From Ferdinandcohnia sp047246645 (GTDB lineage Bacteria; Bacillota; Bacilli; Bacillales; Bacillaceae_L), in NCBI RefSeq assembly GCF_047246645.1, contig NZ_JBFOKR010000007.1, forward strand, positions 163,993-227,992: a stretch of 64,000 nt of DNA, given 5' to 3'. Under the pieces are notes generated by a model. That model had not been told where the DNA came from and made no database searches. It saw nothing but the letters and a program-made list of their open reading frames with translations. The position numbers were made by a program, and so were the translations under genes. Positions 17,004 to 24,895 of this stretch are shown here, piece by piece (position 1 is the first letter of the stretch; each line of letters begins with the position of its first letter).

Positions 17004-17315
17004 ATGAGTAAAAAGGATGTAATTGAGGAAAAGCTACTTCGATTTGCTGCACCTAGTTTATATCAAAAGATGGTGGACGTTTTTTCTAAATACAACATCC
17101 ATTCCTATGATATTCATGCGACTGTCGTTAAACAAACAGATGGGTATGAAGTAAAGCTGCGGTTTTCACAGTCTTTTTCACAGACTGTGTCGACCTTTGT
17201 AAGCTTTGAGCAAGCAACAGAACCAGATGAGGAAGTAGCTACATTTTTTAAAGAAACTGCTGAAACTTGCAAGAATCAACTAATCTCAGATTATTACAAG
17301 ATGATTAAAGTATAA
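17004..17315 (+). CDS. Small conserved-looking protein of the nar operon, unknown
   Basis: 103 aa, soluble, start ATG after GGAGGAAAGGGG. Helical N-terminus (LLRFAAPSLYQKMVDVF), a central beta region (HATVVKQTDGYEVKLRFS) and a helical C-terminus. One Cys. I do not recognise the family. It lies 39 bases after the hemerythrin-like gene and 6 bases before the next, so it is part of the nar transcript. Confidence 0.65.
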   Translation: MSKKDVIEEKLLRFAAPSLYQKMVDVFSKYNIHSYDIHATVVKQTDGYEVKLRFSQSFSQTVSTFVSFEQATEPDEEVATFFKETAETCKNQLISDYYKMIKV

Positions 17316-17321
17316 AAGGGG

Positions 17322-17627
17322 TTGTATATTCAATTGTTTTCATTAGAGAATGACACAATGCTAATTGATGACCGCGAAGATTTAATAGCTGTATTAAGAA
17401 TGAGATTTGGTGACGTCCCAGGGAAAATGATTGAACAAATCTACCAAATTGATGAAATGGGGACATTACAACGTCTTATTTTAGCAGCGGCAAATGCTTC
17501 GAGCTGGAATGTGTTCTTAGAGGAATTCCAACAAGGAAATGAATCTTATCGAATTGTTGGGGAAGATTTCAATCCATTAGCGAATCTCCTGAAAGAAAGG
17601 GATGGCGGCAGTGGCAAAGAAAAATAA
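17322..17627 (+). CDS. Small protein of the nar operon, DUF4351-like
   Basis: 101 aa; the TTG at 17322 touches the AAAAGGGG site, so TTG 17334 may be the true start. The segment AVLRMRFGDVPGKMIEQIYQ followed by LQRLILAAANASSWNVFLEEF resembles the C-terminal repeat found in Rpn/YhgA-type proteins (DUF4351), where it occurs as RFG-x-(L/V)P then LE-x-W/L-x(3-5)-A-x-S/A-L. Function unknown. Its end overlaps narG, suggesting coupled translation. Confidence 0.6.
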   Translation: MYIQLFSLENDTMLIDDREDLIAVLRMRFGDVPGKMIEQIYQIDEMGTLQRLILAAANASSWNVFLEEFQQGNESYRIVGEDFNPLANLLKERDGGSGKEK

Positions 17628-20600
17628 TCTGCTACATTCATTGAAGCATTTAGTCCGTGGAGAGCGAATCAATGATGGCTGGACAGAGGAGAATCCACGT
17701 CCGCGTGACTGGGAATCTGTTTATCGAAATCGATGGGCCTACGATAAAATTGTTCGTTCTACTCATGGCGTAAACTGTACGGGGTCTTGTAGCTGGAGAA
17801 TTCATGTGAAAGACGGAATTATCGCCTATGAGACACAGCAGACAGATTATCCATCAACCGGGGACGACTTCCCGGATTACGAGCCTAGAGGATGCCCGCG
17901 TGGCGCAAGTTTCTCATGGTATACATATAGCCCGACTCGTGTGAAGTATCCATATGTGCGTGGAGATCTTTTTGCTCTTTGGAAAGAAGAATTGGAGAAA
18001 GCAGACAACCCTGTCCAAGCATGGGAAAACATTGTCACTAATCCAGAAAAACGTGCTCAATATGTGTCAGCCCGTGGTAAAGGCGGCTTTGTTCGTGGAA
18101 CATGGAAGGATGTCTGTGAAATCATTGCAGCTTCTACTATTTATACGATCAAAAAATACGGTCCTGACCGGGTTGTTGGTTTTAGCCCAATCCCTGCAAT
18201 GTCGATGGTGAGTTATTCCGGCGGGACGAGGTTTTTATCTTTAATAGGTGGGTCTATACTGAGCTTTTACGATTGGTATGCGGATCTACCTCCAGCATCT
18301 CCACAGGTGTGGGGTGATCAAACGGATGTGCCTGAAAGTGGAGATTGGTATAACACAAAATACTTCATCATCTGGGGAACAAACATCCCACAAACAAGGA
18401 CACCTGACGCTCATTTTATGGTTGAATCTCGCTATAACGGTACAAAGGTAGTAGGGGTAAGTCCAGATTATGCTGAGTATGATAAGTTTGCTGATATTTG
18501 GTTGCCGGCCAAAGCAGGTACGGATGGCGCATTGGCGATGGCGATGACACATGTTATTTTAAAAGAATTTTATGTAGATAAGGAAACACCATATTTTACA
18601 GATTACGTTAAGCAGTATACAGACCTTCCGTTTCTAGTTGTATTAAATAAAAAGAATAATAGTTATCGAACGGATCGATTTGTTCGTGCTTCTGACTTTT
18701 CAGACCAACAAGAGCACGGCGACTGGAAAACTGTAGTATGGGATGATAGCTCCAAAAACGTCGCAGTTCCGAATGGTACCCAAGGCCACCGTTGGGATAG
18801 TGGTAGCAAGTGGAACTTAGATATGGTAAATGAGGATGGAACGAGTATTAATCCTCGACTCAGCTTTTTACAGGATTCAGATGAAGTTGCACTGGTTGAA
18901 TTCCCTTATTTTGCTGAGCAACAGGGTGGAAAAGTTGAACGTGGTGTCCCAGTTAAAAAGATTAAGGACAAAAATGGTGATGAACTAATTGTCACAACCG
19001 TTTTTGATATTATGCTCGCACATACAGGTGTTAATCGAGGACTAACAGGCGATTATCCAACTGATTATAATGATGCAACTAGACCATACACACCAGCCTG
19101 GCAGGAAAGTATAACAGGTGTGAAAAAGGAACATGTCATTCAAGTAGCACGCGAATTTGCTGAAAATGCAGCTTTAACACAAGGGAAGTCAATGATTGCA
19201 ATGGGTGGCGGTACGAATCACTGGTACCATAGTGACCAAATTTACCGTTCAATTTTAAACCTTGTGATGTTAACTGGTTCCCAAGGCGTAAACGGTGGAG
19301 GATGGGCTCATTATGTAGGGCAGGAAAAGGTTCGTCCGTTAGAAGGATTTCAACAAATTGCGTTCGCAAATGACTGGGTAAAAGCACCACGTTTAATGAA
19401 TGGAACTTCATTCTTCTACTTTGCAACTGAACAGTTCCGGTATGAATACGATGCTGATGATGTACAAAACGAATGGGGTAGTCAATATACAAAGATGCAT
19501 CCTGCAGACTTTAATGCACTTTCAGCGAGGTTGGGGTGGCTACCAAGCTTTCCATCACTCTCGCAAAACACATTAGATGTAATGAAGGATGCTCGAGCTA
19601 AACATGGTAATGATGATAAAGCTGTTACAGATTACATTGCTAAGCAGATGGTAGATGGAGAACTTGATTTTGCGATAGAAAACCCAAATGATCCTAGAAA
19701 CTTCCCGCGTGTCTTCTTTAACTGGCGCTCTAATTTATTGGGGGATAGTGGAAAGGGACACGAGTATTTCGTGAAGCATTTAATTGGCTCTAAAGATACG
19801 GTGCTATCAGATCCAGAACATTCCTGGCAACCAAAGGATGTAAATATTACGGAGAAGCCGCCAGAAGCAAAAACAGATTTGTTTGTAAGTATGGATTTTA
19901 GAATGACGAGCTCTGGTCTGTTCTCTGACATCATTTTACCGGCAGCAACATGGTACGAAAAGCAAGACATCAGTACAACGGATTTACATCCATTTGTTCA
20001 TCCGTTTAATGCTGCGATTAGTCCGCCCTGGGATACAAGAAGTGACTGGGATGCTTTTAGACAGATTGCGAAAACATTCTCAGAGTTGGCGAGAGAGCAT
20101 TTGCCTCCACAAGAAGATGTGGTCATTTCTCCATTAGCACACGATACAATTAATGAAATCGCTCAGCCTTTCGGGAAGGTTAAAGATTGGCGAAAAGGCG
20201 AAGTGGAAGGCATACCTGGTAAAACAATGCCGAACTTAAATTATGTAAAGCGTGATTATCCAAATGTATATGATATGTGGATAACGGTTGGTCCAAACAT
20301 TAAAAATGGATATGGTACAAAAGGAGTTAAGATTCCTGGAGATAAAGTATACCAATCCTTAATGGACCGATTGGGACCTTCCAAGTACGAAGGAATCGGA
20401 AAGGGATATCCTTCACTTTACTCTGATGTGCAAGCGATAAATGCTATTTTACTAATGTCCGGTGCGACCAACGGAAAGCGTGCTGTTGAAGGCTGGAAGT
20501 CGATGGAGCAGAAGACTGGTAAAAAACTCGGTCATATTTCAGAGGGGCGTGAGGATGAGGACTATACATTAGACGCTTTAACCATTCAACCTCGTCAAAC

Positions 20601-21291
20601 CATCTCAACTCCGGTTTGGAGTGGATTGGAAAATGATAATAGACGCTATTCTCCGTTCACGGTGAACAAGGAATATCATATTCCATGGCATACGTTAACT
20701 GGTCGTCAAAGTTTTTATTTAGATCATGAAGTCATGCTTGATTATGGAGAGGGGCTTCCGTTATACATTCCTCCGATAAATAAGGGGCCATTTGTGAAGG
20801 GTGAAAAAGAAGTTGCAAACACAGGGAAATCAATCACTCTCCGTTATATGACACCTCACCAAAAATGGGGTATTCATACGATGTTCACTGACACAAGGCA
20901 TATGGTACAGCTATTCCGTGGCTGGCAGGTTGTCTGGATGAATGAAGAGGATGCAGCTGAAATCGGAATTAAAGACAATGATTGGATTGAACTTTATAAC
21001 CGGAATGGGGCAGTTGTTGCGAGAGCTGTACTCACATACCGGATGCCGCGTGGCGCGGTGTATATGCACCACGCTCAGGATCGGACGATGGGTGTGCCTG
21101 GTAACACAATCAATAAAAATCGTGGCGGTACACATAACAGTGTGACTAGAATTTATCCGAAAGCGACACATATGATTGGTGGTTATTCGCAGTTAAGCTA
21201 TGGTTTTAATTACTATGGACCAACTGGTAGCCAGAGAGATACGTTGGCGATTGTTCGCCCATTAAAGGAGGTCGACTGGCTTGAGAATTAA
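17611..21291 (+). CDS. narG: Respiratory nitrate reductase alpha subunit
   Basis: 1226 aa molybdopterin (bis-MGD) catalytic subunit, reducing nitrate to nitrite on the inner face of the membrane. N-terminal FS0 cluster ligands are in THGVNCTGSCSW and RGCPRGAS, with His in place of the first Cys as in NarG. The molybdenum Asp lies in the YADLPPASP segment. C-terminal molydopterin dinucleotide-binding domain includes YLDHEVMLDYGEGLPLY. No Tat leader, as expected for NarG. I favour GTG 17611, nine bases after AAAGGG; ATG 17602 abuts that site. Overlaps narH by 11 bases. Confidence 0.97.
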   Translation: MAKKNNLLHSLKHLVRGERINDGWTEENPRPRDWESVYRNRWAYDKIVRSTHGVNCTGSCSWRIHVKDGIIAYETQQTDYPSTGDDFPDYEPRGCPRGASFSWYTYSPTRVKYPYVRGDLFALWKEELEKADNPVQAWENIVTNPEKRAQYVSARGKGGFVRGTWKDVCEIIAASTIYTIKKYGPDRVVGFSPIPAMSMVSYSGGTRFLSLIGGSILSFYDWYADLPPASPQVWGDQTDVPESGDWYNTKYFIIWGTNIPQTRTPDAHFMVESRYNGTKVVGVSPDYAEYDKFADIWLPAKAGTDGALAMAMTHVILKEFYVDKETPYFTDYVKQYTDLPFLVVLNKKNNSYRTDRFVRASDFSDQQEHGDWKTVVWDDSSKNVAVPNGTQGHRWDSGSKWNLDMVNEDGTSINPRLSFLQDSDEVALVEFPYFAEQQGGKVERGVPVKKIKDKNGDELIVTTVFDIMLAHTGVNRGLTGDYPTDYNDATRPYTPAWQESITGVKKEHVIQVAREFAENAALTQGKSMIAMGGGTNHWYHSDQIYRSILNLVMLTGSQGVNGGGWAHYVGQEKVRPLEGFQQIAFANDWVKAPRLMNGTSFFYFATEQFRYEYDADDVQNEWGSQYTKMHPADFNALSARLGWLPSFPSLSQNTLDVMKDARAKHGNDDKAVTDYIAKQMVDGELDFAIENPNDPRNFPRVFFNWRSNLLGDSGKGHEYFVKHLIGSKDTVLSDPEHSWQPKDVNITEKPPEAKTDLFVSMDFRMTSSGLFSDIILPAATWYEKQDISTTDLHPFVHPFNAAISPPWDTRSDWDAFRQIAKTFSELAREHLPPQEDVVISPLAHDTINEIAQPFGKVKDWRKGEVEGIPGKTMPNLNYVKRDYPNVYDMWITVGPNIKNGYGTKGVKIPGDKVYQSLMDRLGPSKYEGIGKGYPSLYSDVQAINAILLMSGATNGKRAVEGWKSMEQKTGKKLGHISEGREDEDYTLDALTIQPRQTISTPVWSGLENDNRRYSPFTVNKEYHIPWHTLTGRQSFYLDHEVMLDYGEGLPLYIPPINKGPFVKGEKEVANTGKSITLRYMTPHQKWGIHTMFTDTRHMVQLFRGWQVVWMNEEDAAEIGIKDNDWIELYNRNGAVVARAVLTYRMPRGAVYMHHAQDRTMGVPGNTINKNRGGTHNSVTRIYPKATHMIGGYSQLSYGFNYYGPTGSQRDTLAIVRPLKEVDWLEN

Positions 21292-22783
21292 AGCACAAGT
21301 TGCGATGGTCATGCATTTGGACAAGTGTATTGGCTGTCATACTTGTTCTGTTACTTGTAAAAACGTCTGGACGAATCGACCGGGCATGGAATATGTCTGG
21401 TATAACAATGTGGAAACCCGCCCTGGACCAGGGTACCCGAAGGAGTGGGAAAACACTGACCGCTATAAGGGTGGCTGGACACTAAGAAACGGGAGATTAC
21501 ATTTACGTGCAGGTGGGCCAATTTCGAAACTAGCCAATATTTTTTACAATCCTAACATGGCAGAGCTTGATGATTTTTATGAACCGTGGACATATGATTT
21601 TGAGCATTTGCATCAGGCGAAAAAGGGAGAGAATATCCCTGTCGCACGTCCGAAGTCAATGATTACAGGAAAGTATATCGATAAACCAGAATGGGGTTCA
21701 AACTGGGACGATGACCTAGCTGGTGGAAGTGAAGTAGTTCCGCTGGATCCGAATGTTCAGAAGCTTCAAGAGCATATTGCGATGGAATATGAAAAAACAT
21801 TCATGATGTATTTGCCGAGGATCTGTGAACACTGTCTAAATCCATCCTGTGTGGCGTCTTGTCCGTCAGGAGCATTGTACAAGCGTGATGAAGACGGAAT
21901 TGTACTTGTTGATCAGGATGCATGTCGTGGCTGGCGTTTCTGTATGAATGGATGCCCATACCACAAGGTATATTATAACTGGAACACACATAAGGCAGAA
22001 AAATGTAATTTTTGTTATCCACGTACTGAAGCGGGCCTTCCAACAGTATGTTCAGAAACATGTGTCGGACGTATTCGATATATCGGAGTTGTTCTTTATG
22101 ACGCTGACAAAGTAAAGGAAGCGGCATCTGTAGAAGACCCGAAGGATTTATACGAGTCACAGCTTTCTGTATTCTTAGACCCATTTGACCCGGAAGTAAT
22201 TGAAAAGGCTCAAGAACAAGGAATCAATCATAGCTGGATTAAAAGTGCTCAGGAGTCACCAATTTATAAGATGGCAATGAAGTGGAAAATTGCCTTACCA
22301 TTACATCCTGAATATCGAACTCTACCAATGGTGTGGTATGTTCCACCACTAAGTCCAATCATGAATCATATTACAAATGAGCAGAGTTTGAGTGTAGATG
22401 GCTATATCCCGGCTGTGGATGACATGAGAATACCAATGGAATACTTGGCTTCTATCTTAGCTGCTGATGACACAAGTGTGATACGAAGAGTTCTGTTAAA
22501 AATGGCAGCTATGCGTGTTCATATGCGTGCGAAAACAGTAGGTGGAATTGATGAAGTGGCTAAGAGTAAGCTTTTAGAAGAAGCGGGCACAACTGTAGAA
22601 GAACTTGAAGAAATGAATCGATTACTGGGAGTTGCGAAGTATAATGAAAGATTTGTAATTCCAACAGGTCGTCGCGAAATGGACGAAGATCTTCATTACA
22701 AGCAAGGAGCCTGCAGTATCGAAGACTTAGCACCACCTGAAGGAATGGTGACATATCCGTTTGAAAGAAGTGGAAATCAATGA
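21281..22783 (+). CDS. narH: Respiratory nitrate reductase beta subunit
   Basis: 500 aa iron-sulfur electron-transfer subunit. First cluster CIGCHTCSVTCKNVW near residue 18; further clusters CEHCLNPSCVASCPSG, CRGWRFCMNGCPYHK (the Trp in the CxxW/C position marks the [3Fe-4S] cluster) and CNFCYPR with a later CSETCVGR. Typical NarH length. TTG start after GGAGG; overlaps narG and, by ATGA, narJ. Confidence 0.97.
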   Translation: MRIKAQVAMVMHLDKCIGCHTCSVTCKNVWTNRPGMEYVWYNNVETRPGPGYPKEWENTDRYKGGWTLRNGRLHLRAGGPISKLANIFYNPNMAELDDFYEPWTYDFEHLHQAKKGENIPVARPKSMITGKYIDKPEWGSNWDDDLAGGSEVVPLDPNVQKLQEHIAMEYEKTFMMYLPRICEHCLNPSCVASCPSGALYKRDEDGIVLVDQDACRGWRFCMNGCPYHKVYYNWNTHKAEKCNFCYPRTEAGLPTVCSETCVGRIRYIGVVLYDADKVKEAASVEDPKDLYESQLSVFLDPFDPEVIEKAQEQGINHSWIKSAQESPIYKMAMKWKIALPLHPEYRTLPMVWYVPPLSPIMNHITNEQSLSVDGYIPAVDDMRIPMEYLASILAADDTSVIRRVLLKMAAMRVHMRAKTVGGIDEVAKSKLLEEAGTTVEELEEMNRLLGVAKYNERFVIPTGRREMDEDLHYKQGACSIEDLAPPEGMVTYPFERSGNQ

Positions 22784-23382
22784 ATAATGAATCAAAAGCG
22801 ATAGCAGTCATCATGTCTCGAGTGCTTGATTATCCTACACAAGAATTACTGGAAGGATATCAAGATATTGAGGAGTTTGTAACTGAGCAAGTTTCTTCTA
22901 TAAGAATGAGAAATGAGATTCTAGAACGGGTAAAGCCTCTCTTTGAATATTCCTTACTTGATCTTCAACAGCTTTATGTGGATACCTTTGACTATAAGGA
23001 TAAAACAGGTCTTTATCTCACTGCACATGAACTGGGAGATAGTCGGAAACGTGGAGCAGCATTGATTAAATTGCAGAAACTGATTTGTGAAGCTGGATTC
23101 GAATATGAGGGGCAGGAAATAGTTGACTATATTCCGATGCTCCTCGAGCTTTTAGCGCATGCACCTGAAGGAGAGAATTTCGAGCGGCTGTCACGTCGGC
23201 TGGCATTTGCAATTCACCGTATCCTTAAACATCTTCCAGAATCAAATCCATATCAGAGGGCAGTAGACTTACTAATGATGTTTGTATTTGAAGCACCTGA
23301 AACGGAAGAGATACTTATACTTGAAAACGAACGAGAGGAAGCGGATTTAGAAGAACTACCTTATCCAATGATGTATCAATAA
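22780..23382 (+). CDS. narJ: Nitrate reductase molybdenum-cofactor assembly chaperone
   Basis: 200 aa NarJ/TorD-family helical protein. Landmarks: SRVLDYPTQELLEGY, LYVDTFDYKDKTGLYLTAHELGDSRKRGAAL and DYIPMLLELL. It binds apo-NarG for cofactor insertion and is not part of the final enzyme. Start overlaps the narH stop (ATGA). Unusually, 227 bases rich in TGTGGATAA-like 9-mers separate it from narI. Confidence 0.93.
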   Translation: MNNESKAIAVIMSRVLDYPTQELLEGYQDIEEFVTEQVSSIRMRNEILERVKPLFEYSLLDLQQLYVDTFDYKDKTGLYLTAHELGDSRKRGAALIKLQKLICEAGFEYEGQEIVDYIPMLLELLAHAPEGENFERLSRRLAFAIHRILKHLPESNPYQRAVDLLMMFVFEAPETEEILILENEREEADLEELPYPMMYQ

Positions 23383-23398
23383 ATAGTTTTTTTGGGAA

Positions 23399-23524
23399 TG
23401 TGGACAATGTGGATAAGATCTGTGGATTGCTGTGAATTTTGTGGATTAATTGTTTAGAATACATGTGGATACGCATGTTGATAATGTGGATAAATCAAAG
23501 GTTATCCTGTGTATATGTGGATAA
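23399..23524 (+). other. Cluster of DnaA-box-like 9-mers between narJ and narI
   Basis: All in one orientation: perfect TGTGGATAA at 23408, 23485 and 23516; single-mismatch forms TGTGGACAA (23399), TGTGGATTA (23440), TGTGGATAC (23464) and TGTTGATAA (23476); looser TGTGGATTG (23421) and TGTGAATTT (23431). TGTGGATAA is the complement of the DnaA-box consensus TTATCCACA. No replication gene is nearby, so this resembles a chromosomal DnaA-box cluster rather than an origin. Confidence 0.75.
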
Positions 23525-23609
23525 CTTTGTGATTGTTAGTGGTTTACCATTAAGGTACATGTACGGAAATAGTAATTTTCACCTTACATGACAGGAAGGA
23601 GGCGTTTGG

Positions 23610-24311
23610 ATGGAGTTATTGTTTTGGTGGACGATCTACCCGTATATCTGCGGTACGATTCTTGTTGTTGCAACTTTTTACCGCTTTATTTTTCGAGGTA
23701 AAACCTGGACGGCACCATCAACTGAGATATTTGAGAAAAAGTGGCTAAAAGTTGCATCTCCTTTGTTTCACTATGGAATTATCTTTGCGTTTTTTGGACA
23801 TGTAATGGGGGTATTGATTCCTTTGGAGTTCTATAACGCAATCGGGGTAGACGACCATACCTATCACTTTTTTGCCATTGTAGGTGGAGGGTTTGCTGGA
23901 GTTATGGTGGTACTTGGGCTAATTTTCTTTCTGATACGGAAGCTTGCAATTGAAAAGATACGTGTACATTCGTCCTTTGGAGATTATTTTACAGTCATCT
24001 TGCTTCTCCTAGTGGCTGGATTAGGCACATATATGACGATTATCTACAATACAACGGTTGCAGCTTATGAATACCGTGTATCCATTGGCCCGTGGTTTCG
24101 AAGTTTATTCACATTGAATCCACAACCTGGACTTATGCTCGGAGTACCAACGTTGTTTAAGGTTCATGTGGTCCTATCGTTTTTATTATTTGCATCTATT
24201 CCATTCACAAAGCTTGTTCATATGTTTAGCTTTCCATTACGCTATCCGACACGTGCACCACAGCAATACCGTGCTCGTGATGGGTATAAGAGTGGACAAA
24301 AGAGAGTCTAA
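23610..24311 (+). CDS. narI: Respiratory nitrate reductase gamma subunit (cytochrome b)
   Basis: 233 aa, five membrane helices, anchors NarGH and takes electrons from menaquinol. Heme-ligand histidines are visible in SPLFHYGIIFAFFGHVMG (helix 2) and in the late pair KVHVVLSFLLFASIPFTKLVH. Start ATG after GGAAGGAGG. Ends the nar transcript before a terminator. Confidence 0.95.
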   Translation: MELLFWWTIYPYICGTILVVATFYRFIFRGKTWTAPSTEIFEKKWLKVASPLFHYGIIFAFFGHVMGVLIPLEFYNAIGVDDHTYHFFAIVGGGFAGVMVVLGLIFFLIRKLAIEKIRVHSSFGDYFTVILLLLVAGLGTYMTIIYNTTVAAYEYRVSIGPWFRSLFTLNPQPGLMLGVPTLFKVHVVLSFLLFASIPFTKLVHMFSFPLRYPTRAPQQYRARDGYKSGQKRV

Positions 24312-24316
24312 GTGTA

Positions 24317-24339
24317 GAGGGGGGAAACCTCCTCTTTTT
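24317..24339 (+). terminator. Terminator of the nar operon
   Basis: GAGGGGG / CCTCCTC hairpin (one G-T pair) with a GAAA-type loop, followed by TTTTT. Confidence 0.8.
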
Positions 24340-24410
24340 GCATGATTGCAATCACGCATCTGATGTTTTCTGATTATGAAAATGGTGTGGTTTTCTGGCC
24401 CGGATTTTGC

Positions 24411-24490
24411 TAAAGTGCATAAATTTTGATTAAAATGTAGAAATCCAAAATAACATGCACAAATCAGAATTAAACTGCATAACCCCAATT
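24411..24490. repeat. Four 20-base tandem repeats
   Basis: Units at 24411, 24431, 24451 and 24471, all starting TAA and carrying TG(C/T)A at positions 6-9; examples TAAAGTGCATAAATTTTGAT and TAACATGCACAAATCAGAAT. Confidence 0.8.
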
Positions 24491-24572
24491 TTCAAACCTT
24501 CTAACAAGCAATTCCCCAGAAAAATGAAAGGATTTCATGTAGTTTCATAAGTTAATCTCCCAAAAATCAAAA

Positions 24573-24588
24573 TTTGACCCACGTCAAA
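24573..24588. promoter_or_regulatory. FNR-type site TTGAC-N4-GTCAA
   Basis: TTTGAC-CCAC-GTCAAA, perfect 6-bp inverted repeat, centre 24580.5. A good -10, TACAAT, lies at 24610-24615, placing the site at about -41.5 from the expected start (24622), the class II activator position. Likely bound by the FNR-like protein encoded at 26813 in the same operon. Confidence 0.75.
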
Positions 24589-24609
24589 GTTTCCAACGCA
24601 ACCTCTTCG

Positions 24610-24615
24610 TACAAT
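24610..24615 (+). promoter_or_regulatory. -10 element of the P-type ATPase operon
   Basis: TACAAT; no good -35, as expected for an activator-dependent promoter with the palindrome at 24573-24588 in its place. Confidence 0.65.
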
Positions 24616-24656
24616 AAAGGTGTAAACAAAACAAAACAAACGAGGAGGAATGAAAA

Positions 24657-24881
24657 ATGAGAAATGTTACTTATAAAATGGAAGAACTCACTTGCCCTAG
24701 CTGTATCGCTAAAATAGAAAAGGCATTAACGAAACAGGTTGGTGTAGACGAAGTAAAAGTATTATTTAACTCTGGAAAAGTGAAGGTTGCCTACGATGAA
24801 ACAAAGGCGGATCCAAATGAATATGCTGCTCTGTTGAATAGACTAGGCTATCCTGTTCTTTCTACTAAAATCGAAAAATAG
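24657..24881 (+). CDS. Heavy-metal-associated (HMA) domain peptide, CopZ-like
   Basis: 74 aa ferredoxin-like HMA fold. Metal loop LTCPSCIAKIEKAL gives a C-x-x-C pair (CPSC); typical copper chaperones have MTCxxC, so the metal is not certain. Start ATG after GAGGAGG. The stop codon overlaps the open frame of the following ATPase, so it is probably its metal-delivery or regulatory partner, standing in for the N-terminal HMA domain that the ATPase lacks. Confidence 0.85.
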   Translation: MRNVTYKMEELTCPSCIAKIEKALTKQVGVDEVKVLFNSGKVKVAYDETKADPNEYAALLNRLGYPVLSTKIEK

Positions 24882-24895
24882 TGGAGGCGAGGAAA

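Noticed and set aside
23399..23524. Replication origin
   Set aside because: Although DnaA-box-like 9-mers cluster here, there is no dnaA, dnaN, AT-rich unwinding element or other origin gene nearby.
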